Shown in pieces: positions 34,425 through 44,590 of a stretch of 64,000 bases of DNA; position 1 is the first letter of the stretch; each line of letters begins with the position of its first letter. The position numbers and the translations under genes are program-made. Below the pieces are notes generated by a model, which was not told where the DNA came from, did not search any database, and saw only the letters and a list, made by a program, of their open reading frames with translations. Location of the stretch: contig NZ_JBGEDP010000001.1 in NCBI RefSeq assembly GCF_041206865.1, forward strand, positions 806,001-870,000. Reading direction: 5' to 3'. The DNA is from Mycobacterium sp. HUMS_12744610. GTDB lineage: Bacteria; Actinomycetota; Actinomycetes; Mycobacteriales; Mycobacteriaceae.

Positions 34425-35464
34425 AAAAAATCACCGCTACGGCAGTGAAGTTTAGTACTGCCGTATTAACTTTAATTGCCGTGACGGTCATCATTGTCGT
34501 GGTGTTCGCCCAGTTGCGCTTTAACAAGACCTCCAGCTACACGGCCGAATTCAGTACTGCGAGCGGCTTGCGCGCCGGCCAGTTTGTCCGTGCCTCCGGG
34601 GTGGAGATCGGCAAAGTAAGCAGCGTACGGATCACGGAGGGCGGTCATCGGGTGCGTGTGGACTTCGAAGTAGACCGTTCGGTGCCGCTTTATCAGTCGA
34701 CGACCGCGTCCATTCGCTATGCCGACCTACTTGGGCAGCGCTACGTAGAACTTAAGCGCGGCGACGGTGAAGGGATGGATCGGGTGTTGCCGCCGGGTGG
34801 GTTTATCCCGCTGTCACGTACGGAGCCAGCCCTGGATTTAGATGCACTGATCGGTGGTTTCAAGCCGGTGTTTCGCGCGCTCGATCCCGACAAAGTCAAT
34901 ACGATTGCGACCGCGATCGTCACTGTGTTTCAGGGCCAAGGTGGCACGATCAACGATATCTTGGACCAGACGGCGCAACTAACCGCGCAGATCGCTGGAC
35001 GTGACCAGGCAATCGGTGAAGTCATCTCAAACCTTAACGTCGTGCTAGAGACCACGGTCAAGCATCGCAAGGAATTCGACCAAACGATCGACAACGTCGA
35101 TAAGTTGATCACCGGGTTGAGCAATCAAGCCGATCCGCTCGCGGCCAATGTCGCGCACATCGGTAATGTGGCCGGCACGCTGGCGGATCTGTTGTCAGAC
35201 AATCGGCCACTGCTGCAGAAGGCCGTTGGCTATGTGCAGAATACCCTCCAACCGCTAATTGACCGGCTCGACTACGTCGACGGGGTGTTACGGGACGCCC
35301 CACAATCTGCGAAGCGTGTCGCGGGTATCGGGGGGCTTTATGGCGACTTCTTCAATTTCTACGCGTGCGACGTCACGCTGAAGGTTGATGGCCTGCAGCC
35401 TGGCGGGCCCGTCCGTACCGTGAAGCTTTGGAGTCAGCCGACGGGGAGGTGCACTCCGAAGTGA
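34421..35464 (+). CDS. mceB: MceB, Mce/MlaD protein
   Basis: 347 residues from ATG 34421, which overlaps the mceA stop. N-terminal anchor (TAVLTLIAVTVIIVVVFAQL), MlaD domain (YTAEFSTASGLRAGQFVRAS, GVEIGKVSSVRI, RYADLLGQRYVELKRG), coiled helical region with the family pattern PDKVNTIATAIVTVFQGQGG, and end NFYACDVTLKVDGLQPGGPV. Overlaps mceC by GTGA. Confidence 0.94.
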   Translation: MKKITATAVKFSTAVLTLIAVTVIIVVVFAQLRFNKTSSYTAEFSTASGLRAGQFVRASGVEIGKVSSVRITEGGHRVRVDFEVDRSVPLYQSTTASIRYADLLGQRYVELKRGDGEGMDRVLPPGGFIPLSRTEPALDLDALIGGFKPVFRALDPDKVNTIATAIVTVFQGQGGTINDILDQTAQLTAQIAGRDQAIGEVISNLNVVLETTVKHRKEFDQTIDNVDKLITGLSNQADPLAANVAHIGNVAGTLADLLSDNRPLLQKAVGYVQNTLQPLIDRLDYVDGVLRDAPQSAKRVAGIGGLYGDFFNFYACDVTLKVDGLQPGGPVRTVKLWSQPTGRCTPK

Positions 35465-37026
35465 GAACCCTTCAAGCAATCAATCCGTATCGGATGGGGG
35501 CGATGGGAATCATCGTTGCAGCGGTGGTGACCGGAGTAGGGCAAAGCTTCACCAGCATTCCGATGTTGTTTGCCCAGGCAACCTATTACGGAGAGTTCAA
35601 AGACACAGGCGGGCTGAACAAGGGCGATAAAGTTCGCATCGCTGGGGTAAATGTCGGCGAAGTGCAGGGATTTACGATCAATGGCAACCATGTAGTCATG
35701 AAGTTTTCCATCGGCTCCAATACAATCGGATCTAAAAGCCGTCTTGCGATCCGTACCGATACCATCCTGGGGAAGAAAGTGCTCGAGATCGATCCCCAAG
35801 GCTCCCGCGTGCTCCAACCAAATGCGACACTCCCGCTTGGGCAAACCACCAGCCCGTACCAGATCTACGACGCGTTCTTCGACGTCACGAAGGCGGCTAC
35901 CGGCTGGGACATCAATACAGTCAAACGCTCCCTGAATGTGCTGTCGCAGACAGTTGAGCAGACTTACCCGCATCTGAGTGCAGCACTGGATGGTGTGGCC
36001 AAGTTCTCTGACACGCTAGGGAAACGCGACGAGCAAATCCAACGGCTGCTTGCTGACGCTAGGAAGGTGGCAAGCATACTCGGTGATCGCAGCAAGCAAA
36101 TCGATCGGATTTTGGTTAACACGCAGATCGTTCTGGCGGCGTTCAACGAGCGCAAGAGTGCCATCGACGGCTTGCTGGGCAATATCGCCGCCGTTTCCGC
36201 CCAGTTGAAGGGTTTGATCGATGACAACCCGAATCTGCATAACGTTGTCGAGCAATTGAGGACGATTAGCGATCTGCTACTCAAACACAAAAAAGATCTC
36301 GTCGAGTGGGCGCCTAACGTAAGCTATTATGCGTCGGCTTTGGCGGAGTCGGTAGCGTCGGGTCCCTACTTTAAGGTGGCTCTGCTGAATCTTGCACCTT
36401 TTTGGATGACTCAGCCTTGGGTCGACGCGGCGTTCAAGAAACGTGGGATCGACCCTGAACAATTCTGGCGCAGCGCTGGTTTGCCCGCCTACCAGTTCCC
36501 CGATCCTAACGGCACCCGGTTTCCCAATGGCGCGCCACCGCCAGCTCCGCCGGTAAGGGAGGGCACCCCGGACCATCCAGGACCGGCGGTTCCGCCAGGC
36601 GCGTCGTGCGCTTACACCCCCGCAGAGGACGGTTTGCCGCGGCCATGGAACCCGCTTCCCTGCATGGGTTTGGGCGCCGGCCCTTTCGGTGGCCCGTCGA
36701 CGATCGCGCCGTTTGACGTCCAAACGTCACCTCCCGACCCTAATGGGCTGCCACCAACACCCGGTATCCCGATTGCCGGACGACCTGACGAGCCCCCGCC
36801 GAATGTGCCAGGCACTCCGGTGCGGCTTCCCGTAAAAGCTCCACCAGGCGCGCGTACCGAGAACCTGGCGCCGGCCGGCCCGACATCACCGCCGTCGACC
36901 TTCGCGCCAGGACTCCCCCCGGGACCACCATTCCCGCCGGGCCCGGGCCCGCAGCTGCCGGGCCCATTCATCACCCCGGGCGGAACAGGAGGCAGCGGCG
37001 CTGCGACGGGAGGCAGCCAGAATTGA
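35461..37026 (+). CDS. mceC: MceC, Mce/MlaD protein with Pro-rich tail
   Basis: 521 residues from GTG 35461 (GTGA overlap with mceB). Anchor MGIIVAAVVTGVGQSF, MlaD domain (YYGEFKDTGGLNKGDKVRIA, GVNVGEVQGFTI), then helical repeats. The last 150 residues are a low-complexity Pro/Gly-rich tail with repeated PPGPP-type motifs, as common in mycobacterial MceC, possibly extending through the cell wall. Overlaps mceD by TTGA. Confidence 0.93.
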   Translation: MRTLQAINPYRMGAMGIIVAAVVTGVGQSFTSIPMLFAQATYYGEFKDTGGLNKGDKVRIAGVNVGEVQGFTINGNHVVMKFSIGSNTIGSKSRLAIRTDTILGKKVLEIDPQGSRVLQPNATLPLGQTTSPYQIYDAFFDVTKAATGWDINTVKRSLNVLSQTVEQTYPHLSAALDGVAKFSDTLGKRDEQIQRLLADARKVASILGDRSKQIDRILVNTQIVLAAFNERKSAIDGLLGNIAAVSAQLKGLIDDNPNLHNVVEQLRTISDLLLKHKKDLVEWAPNVSYYASALAESVASGPYFKVALLNLAPFWMTQPWVDAAFKKRGIDPEQFWRSAGLPAYQFPDPNGTRFPNGAPPPAPPVREGTPDHPGPAVPPGASCAYTPAEDGLPRPWNPLPCMGLGAGPFGGPSTIAPFDVQTSPPDPNGLPPTPGIPIAGRPDEPPPNVPGTPVRLPVKAPPGARTENLAPAGPTSPPSTFAPGLPPGPPFPPGPGPQLPGPFITPGGTGGSGAATGGSQN

Positions 37027-38537
37027 GTACTGTTTTCGATATACGCAAAATTCAACTCCCGAAGTTTTCGCGAACTGCAATCATCGTTGGGTCCTTGGTG
37101 ATACTGCTGGCGTCTATTACGACGCTGGCTGCTCGGGATTTCTACGAAAAAATGACCAATAACACGGTGGTTGCGTATTTCCCGGAGGCAAACGCGCTTT
37201 ATGTCGGGGACAAGGTCCAGATAATGGGTGTGCGAGTGGGCGCGATCGACAAGGTCGAGCCGTCGGGTGACAAGATGAAGGTGACTTTCCACTACGAGAA
37301 AAAATACAAAGTGCCCGCTGACGCCTCTGCGGTGATCCTCAATCCCGCGCTGGTCGCCTCGCGCGTCATTCAGCTGGAACCGCCCTATGAAGGCGGCCCA
37401 TCGCTAGGAAATCATGCGGTGATCCCCATCGAACGAACACAGGTGCCGGTGGAATGGGATCAGTTGCGCAATGGTATCACGGACATTATCTCGAAGCTGG
37501 GACCTACGCCCGAGCAGCCCAAGGGGCCTTTCGGCGAAGTCATCGAATCTTTCGCGGACGGCTTGGCCGGCAAAGGCAAAGAGATCAACAGTACTTTGAC
37601 CGGGCTTTCGCAAGCGTTGACCGCGCTAAATGACGGGCGTGCCGATTTCTTTGCCGTGCTGCGCAGCATGGCCTTATTCGTCAACGCGCTATATAAAGAT
37701 GATCGGAATTTCGTCGCTTTGAATAAGGACCTCGCCGTATTTACCAGTTCACTTACCAGCTCAGATCCCGGGCTTGCGAAGGCACTGCAACAGGTAGACG
37801 ATATGCTTCCCGCATTGCGAAAGCTTCTAGCGGACAATCGTGATGGGCTAACCCACGACATCAACACCCTCGCCGATGTGACCACCGCGCTGGTTCAACC
37901 CGAGCCGCTGAATGCGCTTGAAACGGCGCTGCATGTCTTCCCCCATTTTGCCGCCAACGCCCTCGCAATCTATGAGCCGGCGCACGGCGCGCTGACAGGT
38001 GCAATAGCCCTGCCAAACTTTGCCAACCCATTGCAGTTCATCTGCAGCGCGATGCAGGCCGGCAGCCGTATGGGATACCAAGAGTCTGCCGAACTGTGCG
38101 CACAATACTTGACGCCGGTTTTGGATGCGATCAAGTTCAATGGACCCCCGGCTGGCATCAACCTGTACCAAACTCCTGCTGTACTGCCCAAACATATCGC
38201 ATATTCCGAGCCTCGGTTACAGCCTCCGCCGGGGTTCAAGGACACCACGGTCCCCGGGATTTGGGCGCCGGACTCGCCGTTGTCACATGGTAACCACGAG
38301 CCCGGCTGGGTCGTAGCGCCCGGTGAGCAAGGCCTCACAGTGGGACCGGCTACCGAAAGCTTGCTGACACCGGACTCGCTCGCTGAGCTGATGGGAGGCC
38401 CGGACACGACACCGCCGCCATCAAGGTTTCAGACGCCGCCGGGGCCGCCCAACGCCTATTCCAATATGGGTCCACCGCCGCCGGGCCCGCCACCCGCCGC
38501 TGACGCAGCATCAGTCGCGACAGGATCCGGCCAGTGA
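37023..38537 (+). CDS. mceD: MceD, Mce/MlaD protein with Pro-rich tail
   Basis: 504 residues starting at TTG 37023, overlapping the mceC stop. Anchor IIVGSLVILLASITTLAARD; MlaD domain (VVAYFPEANALYVGDKVQIM, GVRVGAIDKVEPSGDKMKVT, NPALVASRVIQLEPP); long helical part with DGRADFFAVLRSMALFVNAL; Pro-rich C-terminus. The order A-F and these signatures make the assignment secure. Overlaps mceE by GTGA. Confidence 0.93.
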   Translation: MSTVFDIRKIQLPKFSRTAIIVGSLVILLASITTLAARDFYEKMTNNTVVAYFPEANALYVGDKVQIMGVRVGAIDKVEPSGDKMKVTFHYEKKYKVPADASAVILNPALVASRVIQLEPPYEGGPSLGNHAVIPIERTQVPVEWDQLRNGITDIISKLGPTPEQPKGPFGEVIESFADGLAGKGKEINSTLTGLSQALTALNDGRADFFAVLRSMALFVNALYKDDRNFVALNKDLAVFTSSLTSSDPGLAKALQQVDDMLPALRKLLADNRDGLTHDINTLADVTTALVQPEPLNALETALHVFPHFAANALAIYEPAHGALTGAIALPNFANPLQFICSAMQAGSRMGYQESAELCAQYLTPVLDAIKFNGPPAGINLYQTPAVLPKHIAYSEPRLQPPPGFKDTTVPGIWAPDSPLSHGNHEPGWVVAPGEQGLTVGPATESLLTPDSLAELMGGPDTTPPPSRFQTPPGPPNAYSNMGPPPPGPPPAADAASVATGSGQ

Positions 38538-39667
38538 GCATGCGGGCGGGAATGTCACGGTTCGTGGCGCTATTTGCGGCCGCTACAGTACTTACCTCGT
38601 GTGCTAGCTGGCGAGGTATCGCTAATGTGCCACTGCCTGGTGGCCCGGGAAGCGAATCCGGCTCTTATACGATTTATGTGCAGATGCCGGAAACGCTGGC
38701 TTTGAATGCCAATAGTCGGGTACGCGTCGCCGACGTTTTTGTCGGCAGGGTACGCGCAATCGGCCTGAAAAACTGGATCGCGACGTTGACCTTGGATCTA
38801 GAAAAGGGCGTCAAGCTACCGAAGAACGCCACCGCGAAGATCGGGCAGACCAGCCTGCTCGGCTCACAGCATGTGGAGCTGGCGTCGCCAGCCAACCCAT
38901 CACCGCAACTATTGAAGAACGGCGACATCATCCCGCTGCAGAATGCGTCCGCCTATCCCACCACCGAGCGGGTCCTGGCCAGTTTTGCCGCGGTGCTGCG
39001 CGGTGGCGGCATCCCTAACGTCGAAGTGATCGCAAGTGAAGTCCGTAACATGCTGACTGGGCGGGCCGATCAGATACATGATTTCCTCAAGAAGCTCGAC
39101 ACCTTCACCGCCCGACTAAACGAGCAACGTGATGACATCACTCGCGCTATCGACTCCACAGACCGGCTGTTGACTTATGTAGCCAAGCAATCAGACACCC
39201 TGGACCACGTTCTCACCGAGTTTCCCCCATTGGCAAAGCATTTCGCTGAACAACGACAGCCGTTCCTCGATGCGACCAATGCGTTGGGCCGGTTTAGCGA
39301 CGTCCTCAATCAGACCTTGACGGCGGCGCGTCCCGACTTGGATAAAGACGTGCGCCAACTGCAGCGTCCCCTGAAACAACTCAGCCGGGCTTCGATGGAT
39401 CTGGTCGAGACGCTAAAGATTGCCTTGACCCTCCCGTTCAGCGCCGACGCCATCCCGAAGGTGGTACACGGCGACTCAATGAATGTTTCGATAACCTTGG
39501 ACCTCACCTTGAGTGCAATCGATAATGCGCTCCTCACCGGAACCGGGTTCTCCGGCGCACTGCGAGCGCTTGAGCAATCGTGGGGCCGCGATCCGAACAC
39601 CATGCTTCCCGATGTCAGGTTCGCACCCAACCCCGCCGACGAACCCCCCGAGCGTGACGAGGAGTAG
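38534..39667 (+). CDS. mceE: MceE, lipoprotein of the Mce system
   Basis: 377 residues with a lipoprotein signal peptide: FVALFAAATVLTSC with lipobox LTSC and acylated Cys23, as in Mce E (LprK-type) proteins. The MlaD domain follows (YTIYVQMPETLALNANSRVR, VADVFVGRVRAIGLKNWIAT, IGQTSLLGSQHVELASP). Lipid-anchored to the outer face of the cell membrane. GTG start overlapping the mceD stop. Confidence 0.94.
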   Translation: MSMRAGMSRFVALFAAATVLTSCASWRGIANVPLPGGPGSESGSYTIYVQMPETLALNANSRVRVADVFVGRVRAIGLKNWIATLTLDLEKGVKLPKNATAKIGQTSLLGSQHVELASPANPSPQLLKNGDIIPLQNASAYPTTERVLASFAAVLRGGGIPNVEVIASEVRNMLTGRADQIHDFLKKLDTFTARLNEQRDDITRAIDSTDRLLTYVAKQSDTLDHVLTEFPPLAKHFAEQRQPFLDATNALGRFSDVLNQTLTAARPDLDKDVRQLQRPLKQLSRASMDLVETLKIALTLPFSADAIPKVVHGDSMNVSITLDLTLSAIDNALLTGTGFSGALRALEQSWGRDPNTMLPDVRFAPNPADEPPERDEE

Positions 39668-39672
39668 GCAGC

Positions 39673-41217
39673 ATGTTGACTCGACGCCTTCGCCTTCAGC
39701 TAACCGTGTTCACTATCGTCACGATGCTCGCCATGAGCGTTCTTGGGTGGCATTATCTGAGGTTGCCGAGCGTCGTTGGGATGGGCCAGTACAGTTTGGA
39801 GGTGGATTTACCCACGTCGGGAGGGCTTTATCCCACTGCAAACGTCACCTACCGCGGAATCACCGTGGGAAAGGTAACTCGGGTAGAGCCGACCGAACAA
39901 GGAGTTCGGGCCACATTGCGTATCAGCGACCAGTACAAAATCCCAATTGACTCCTCGGCGAACGTGCATTCGGTGTCGGCGGTCGGCGAACAATACATAG
40001 ACCTAGTATCCGCGCAGAATCCGGCCAAGTATTTCTCGCCCGGCCAGACCATCACTAACAGCACGGTGCCTAAACGAATTGGCCCGACCCTGGATACCGT
40101 TAACCATACATTGGACGTCCTGCCCAAAGACAAGATCGCCGGACTACTCGATGAGACAGCTCAAGCGGTCGGCGGCCTGGGCCCAGCCCTGCAGCGGCTA
40201 GTCGACTCGACCCAATCGATCGTTGGGGATTTCAAAACAAACCTTAGCGACGTCAACGATATCGTCCAAAACGCAGCACCGATCATCGACAGCCAGGCCA
40301 ACTCGCGTGATCCCATCGAGCGGTGGGCGCACAACTTAAATACTCTCGACGCGCAGGCCGCGGAAAAGGACAAACAGCTCAAGAGCATCCTGGGCCAGGT
40401 TGCGCCGACCGCCGATCAGATTAAAGCCGTGCTCGGCGACGTTCGCGAAACTTTGCCGCAGACCCTAGCAAATGTTGCGATTGTGGCCGATCTGCTCAAG
40501 CGGTACAACAAGAATGTAGAGCAATTGCTGGTCATACTTCCGCAAATTCCCGCATTCGGTGAGACAGTGACCGCTGCTTACCCACATACGTTTTCTCTTT
40601 CGTTCCAAACGCCAATAAATATGACCCCTGCTTGCCTGACGGGGTTCTTGCCGGCATCGCAATGGCGATCCTTTGTGGACGAGACTCCCGGGCTTTTGAC
40701 CACGCGATACTGCAAGATTCCGATGGAGGCACAAAACGCGGTCCGCGGCGCGCGTAATTATCCCTGTGTCGATGTTCCCGGCAAGCGCGCGGCCACGCCG
40801 CGCGAATGCCGCAGCAAAGAGCCGTATGTCCCGCTGGGGACCAATCCTTGGTACGGGGATCCGAACCAGATTCTAAGCTGCCCCGCACCTGCGGCGCGCT
40901 GTGATCAGCCGGTGAAACCCGGCTTGGTCATACCGGCTCCGTCGGTCGATACCGGCATCAATCCGCTTCCTTCCGACCGGGTGACGGGGACGCCTCCTCC
41001 ACGAAGCGATCCACTGCAACGGCCAGGTTCTGGGAGCGTCCAGTGCAACGGTCAGCAGCCGAACCCGTGCATTTACATTCCTAGCGGTGCTGCAGCTATC
41101 TATAGTCCGCAAAGCGGCGAGTTCCTAGGGCCCGATGGCGTCAAATACACCATCGAAGATTCGGCCAAAATAGGAGACGACGGTTGGAAGGAGATGTTAG
41201 GACCTCAACCTCGGTGA
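39673..41217 (+). CDS. mceF: MceF, Mce/MlaD protein
   Basis: 514 residues. Anchor LTVFTIVTMLAMSVLGW, MlaD domain (YSLEVDLPTSGGLYPTANVT, YRGITVGKVTRVEP, SVSAVGEQYIDLVSAQ), helical region, then a Cys-containing extracellular-type tail (YCKIPMEAQNAVRGARNYPC, NPCIYIPSGAAAIYSP). Last gene of the operon. No Mce-associated (Mas) genes follow: an IS3 orfB scrap begins at the stop codon, so downstream genes were probably lost and the extreme C-terminus could be slightly altered. Confidence 0.92.
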   Translation: MLTRRLRLQLTVFTIVTMLAMSVLGWHYLRLPSVVGMGQYSLEVDLPTSGGLYPTANVTYRGITVGKVTRVEPTEQGVRATLRISDQYKIPIDSSANVHSVSAVGEQYIDLVSAQNPAKYFSPGQTITNSTVPKRIGPTLDTVNHTLDVLPKDKIAGLLDETAQAVGGLGPALQRLVDSTQSIVGDFKTNLSDVNDIVQNAAPIIDSQANSRDPIERWAHNLNTLDAQAAEKDKQLKSILGQVAPTADQIKAVLGDVRETLPQTLANVAIVADLLKRYNKNVEQLLVILPQIPAFGETVTAAYPHTFSLSFQTPINMTPACLTGFLPASQWRSFVDETPGLLTTRYCKIPMEAQNAVRGARNYPCVDVPGKRAATPRECRSKEPYVPLGTNPWYGDPNQILSCPAPAARCDQPVKPGLVIPAPSVDTGINPLPSDRVTGTPPPRSDPLQRPGSGSVQCNGQQPNPCIYIPSGAAAIYSPQSGEFLGPDGVKYTIEDSAKIGDDGWKEMLGPQPR

Positions 41218-41293
41218 AGCGGCCGCCCATCGGTGGTGACATCGAACTGGAAGTCGACCGCCCACACCCGGTTGGCCGCATCGGCGACCGTGG
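41217..41293 (-). pseudogene. IS3-family orfB scrap at the end of mceF
   Basis: On the minus strand it reads ANRVWAVDFQFDVTTDGRPL, the first catalytic Asp block of an IS3 orfB integrase core. Only about 25 codons remain. It touches the mceF stop, marking the breakpoint that ended the mce operon. Confidence 0.75.
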
Positions 41294-41380
41294 TCGGCGC
41301 GGTGGAACTGCCGCGGCGGTTGCGTCGTCACCGCTGCGGTACGCGCAGTCCTTCTTCACGCCAAAGCGGCTCTTCGTAAT

Positions 41381-42695
41381 TCAGAGTGCGTTGACGAGTG
41401 AGTGCAGGGCTCCGCTGTGCAGCAGTGAGCGTCATCGGTAGTGGGTTAGGTTTCTGAATCCCAGCGCGTTGCGGCGCAGTGCTTCCAGTCGGCCGTTGAT
41501 CGCTTCGGTGGGGCCGTTGAGGCGTGGTGGTCGAAGAAGGCCAGGATGTCGTTGCGGCGGCGCCATAGAGTGCGGCCGAGTTGGGCCAGTTCCTCGAGCT
41601 CGTCGGGGACGCCATGGCGCAGGGTGTTGATGATCGTGGTCATCATGGTTTTGCCGCGGCGGCGGTCGGGGTGGGCGTAGGCGGCGATCAGGCGTTGGTA
41701 GAAGCTCCAGCACAGTTGGACCGCGAGGTGGGCCTCATCGGTGAAAACGGCTTCCAGTCGGGCTTTTTGGTGCGCATTGAGCAGCGGATAGCGGGTGCGC
41801 AACGTGCCCCGCACAAGGTAAGCGGGTCACCCGTGCGGCCGCGGTGCCCGCATGTCTGTTGTTGGATGCGCTGGCGGCACAGGTCGAGCTTGGCGCCGGC
41901 CAGCGCGACGACATGGAAGGGGTCCATGACCGCGGTGGCCTCAGGCAGCTGATCTGTCGCCGCGGTCTTGTAGCCGCCGAACCCGTCCATCGCCACGACC
42001 TGCACCTGTTCGCGAAACGCTTAGCTCTGCTCAGACAGCCAGCTGCTCAAGGCGGCTGCCGAACGTCCGGGGACCAGGTCGAGCAGCCGCGCACGGCCGG
42101 TGCCATCGAGCACGGGAGTCAGGTCGATGATGACGGTGACGTAGCCCTCTGAGTCGGGTCGACGCACATGTGACCAGCGATGCTCATCAACCCCGATGAC
42201 CCGCACGCCGTCGAGTCGGCCGGTGTCGTTGGCCACGATCAGCTGGGTGGCGTCCATGGCGATGGTGTTGACAGTGTCCCAGGACAGGCCGAGCTCGCGG
42301 GCGACCGCGGCGACGGTGGCGTGGTCGATCATCAGCCGGTGACAGATGTAGCGGGCGCATCTGCGGGTGGTCGACCATCCTGGCCGCGCTAGCGCAGAGG
42401 TGTTGTGGGCGAACACTTCCCGCTCACAGGCGGTGTCGACACAGCGGTAGCGCGGCACCCGCAGGCGAAGTGGATGCCCGACCACCGGCACATCAGTCAC
42501 GTTGCGGATCACAGTGTCACGGTTGACGTCTCGACGGCAGCCCGGACAATGCCGCTGGCCATCATCGAGCAAGTTGCAAAACACCACCGTGGCCTCGCCG
42601 TCGACAGCAGCATCGGTGATCGTCACCCCAAGTTCGACCGTGCGCACGATCGTGTCGGCAACAACAGCAGCAGAACAAGACGTAGGCTCGGACAC
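41381..42695 (-). pseudogene. ISL3-family transposase pseudogene
   Basis: Starts at ATG 42695. The N-terminal zinc-binding part (QRHCPGCRRDV, RYRCVDTACEREVF), HTH (ATVAAVARELGLSWDTVNTI) and VRVIGVDEHRWSHV (catalytic) are open. A TAG after GRSAAALSSWLSEQ stops the frame at 42021. The rest continues as VVAMDGFGGYKTAATDQLPE and AVMDPFHVVALAGAKLDLCR, then in other frames LLNAHQKARLEAVFTDEAHL, RRRNDILAFFDHHA and GPTEAINGRLEALRRNALGF, to a stop at 41381. At least two frameshifts and one nonsense codon. Confidence 0.88.
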
Positions 42696-42886
42696 AGGAC
42701 TCCCCAGAAGGCAGACGACAAAGGTGTAGGAACCTGCATCCTCTGCCCGCCGCCCGTATTAGCTCACCGACACGACCCAATCAACAAGTCGCCGCAGCGT
42801 TTACCTGCACTCCATTTCCGGAAGAGCCGGCAAACGGTTCGCTGACCCCCAGCCGGCACCGACGATCAGAACGGTCGATTGATCGG

Positions 42887-43810
42887 TCACTTGGAAACCG
42901 GTTCGTATGTCATGTCCCCAGCCCAGGAGGGCAGTTTGCCGAACACCTGGACGGGGAAATGGTCGACAAGGGTACCTAGCCCCTGGGAAAAGAAATGGAA
43001 AGGTTGAGCGCGGTTGATAGTCGCAGACATGTGCGTCCGAAGGATGTGATAAGCGGGAATTCGGCGGGTGAACTCGCTTCGATCGCCGATATTCGAGTAG
43101 CGTGTGACCGCGTTGTATAGCTTCTCCTCCGAGAGGCCCCACGCAGTGAGGTTAGCCATCATCCTGGTGAGCAGCGGTATATACATTAGGGAGCCGAGGA
43201 GAATTCTCGGATCAATAATGGACCCCACCGTCTCGATCACGTGCACCCGCACCGGGCTGGCGCCGAGGTCATTGAGAACTTGGAAACCCACTGCAAGATG
43301 GCGAGATTCGTCACTATTGACCTTACTGAAGACCTCGCCGCACAACGGGTCTGCCACCTCGTCTAGAAGGAACTTCAGCAACGCGCCGTCGAGGGCGCAT
43401 TCCAACGCCGGGATCGCAGAGCTCATCACCGTCAACGGGAGCGCATCGCTATAGTGGTCGATCCACTCGATCCCCAGCCGAATATTCTTATTCGGCACAG
43501 GTGTCTCTCCTGGCTCGAGCATTCCCCAGCGATGCATGAGGGCAAGTTCGGCATTAGCGTGCCGCTGCTCCTCGGCGTGGAAGTAGTGGTAGATCTCTCT
43601 TAACGCCTCGAACGGCGCCTTAGGCGCCATCGCCTCGAAAGCACGCGCTCCGACATGCTCGATCCACACCACATCTGACATGAATTGTTTGAGGTGGGGC
43701 CGTTGCTCGTCGGTAATCAACTCCGCGCCTGGGGCTTCCCAATCGATGTCGGCAAGCGCCCACTGTCGGTCTTTAATCGTTTGCAGCATATCGCTGTATT
43801 CGAACGCCAT
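42887..43810 (-). CDS. Ferritin-like diiron protein, putative oxygenase/reductase
   Basis: 307 residues, mostly helical, with two ExxH-type iron ligand sites: YHYFHAEEQRHANAELALMH and FSKVNSDESRHLAVGFQVLN, plus MSDVVWIEHVGARAFEAM and LECALDGALLKFLLDE supplying the other carboxylates. This is the four-helix arrangement of ferritin-like non-heme diiron oxidases (R2, AurF and related); substrate unknown. It stands alone between an ISL3 pseudogene and an SDR scrap. Confidence 0.75.
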   Translation of the reverse strand: MAFEYSDMLQTIKDRQWALADIDWEAPGAELITDEQRPHLKQFMSDVVWIEHVGARAFEAMAPKAPFEALREIYHYFHAEEQRHANAELALMHRWGMLEPGETPVPNKNIRLGIEWIDHYSDALPLTVMSSAIPALECALDGALLKFLLDEVADPLCGEVFSKVNSDESRHLAVGFQVLNDLGASPVRVHVIETVGSIIDPRILLGSLMYIPLLTRMMANLTAWGLSEEKLYNAVTRYSNIGDRSEFTRRIPAYHILRTHMSATINRAQPFHFFSQGLGTLVDHFPVQVFGKLPSWAGDMTYEPVSK

Positions 43811-43969
43811 TTCCCTACTCCGATCTGGTTCTTCAAATCGCCCGGTGGCTATTTACCGCGCGACCCACTCGATGACACCAAGCCCACCGGTATAGCTCCT
43901 GGGCGCCATTCTCTCGGCCTGCCATCACAGGTAATGTCCGAACCTTGACCACCAGCTTGGACGACAAGT

Positions 43970-44138
43970 CCAACGGTCTCCTTAGCCCGTCCCGGATCGA
44001 TATCGGCGCAGACACCCGCGCACCCCGACGAGCAAGCTCAACGCCAAAGCCGCGGCCAATGCCGCTGCCAGCTCTCGTGACTACAGCGACAGCACCATGA
44101 GTGAGCACATCTGAGCCGCCGAATGGCACCAGCCTCAT
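43970..44138 (-). pseudogene. Short-chain dehydrogenase N-terminal fragment
   Basis: From about ATG 44138 on the minus strand: DVLTHGAVAVVTRAGSGIGR and GFGVELARRGARV, the NAD(P)-binding TGxxxGIG region of an SDR, with Gly changed to Arg (VVTR for VVTG). The rest of the enzyme is absent. Flanking bases show no gene. Confidence 0.65.
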
Positions 44139-44449
44139 CGGCGACCGCACGCGCGGGAGCCAGCAGGATCCGCAACCACAAACTGGTGGCACTGGCCCTA
44201 AGTGTGGGCGCATGACACCAGTTTTGTGCCGCTCCGGGCGCCTTGTCAAGACGCCGCCTGGACTCAGCAAATGCGTGGGTAGACCCGCTCGTCGCGTCAG
44301 CTAAGAATGCGCGCGTGCGGCGCACCTGATCAGCCAAGGATAACGCGCTGGATAGGCCCAGCTGGTGGTACTGAAGGTGAGTCAACGCAAGGTGGTGCTG
44401 AGGCGATCGTAACCGCTACGTGGGGACGGACAGGGCCGGCAATGGCCGG
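44139..44449. other. Non-coding, no feature recognised
   Basis: About 310 bp between an SDR fragment and a transposase fragment. No protein family pattern, promoter or repeat could be supported. Confidence 0.35.
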
Positions 44450-44590
44450 AATCTCGACCAGTTGTGCGCCATCACCGGCTGGCGTCGCAATCACGTGCGT
44501 AACGCACTCAAGGACACGCTGCGCCCGAAGGTCGTCACGAAAAGACGGCCGCAGCCGCCAAAGAATGGGCCGAAGTCCTTGCGGTGCTGA
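44450..44590 (+). pseudogene. Transposase/integrase N-terminal fragment
   Basis: Reads LDQLCAITGWRRNHVRNALK then DTLRPKVVTKRRPQPPKNGP to a stop at 44590. This DNA-binding segment (ITGWxRxxxRKAL followed by a basic Pro-rich linker) is typical of actinobacterial DDE integrase-type transposases. No catalytic core follows. Confidence 0.55.

Noticed and set aside
36500..37020. Pro/Gly-rich repeats in mceC as a separate repeat array
   Set aside because: They are in frame at the MceC C-terminus and such low-complexity tails are normal for the family.
43833..44270. A full gene on the minus strand
   Set aside because: Only the short TGxxxGIG-like segment matches an SDR; the rest of the frame has no homology and the key Gly is Arg.
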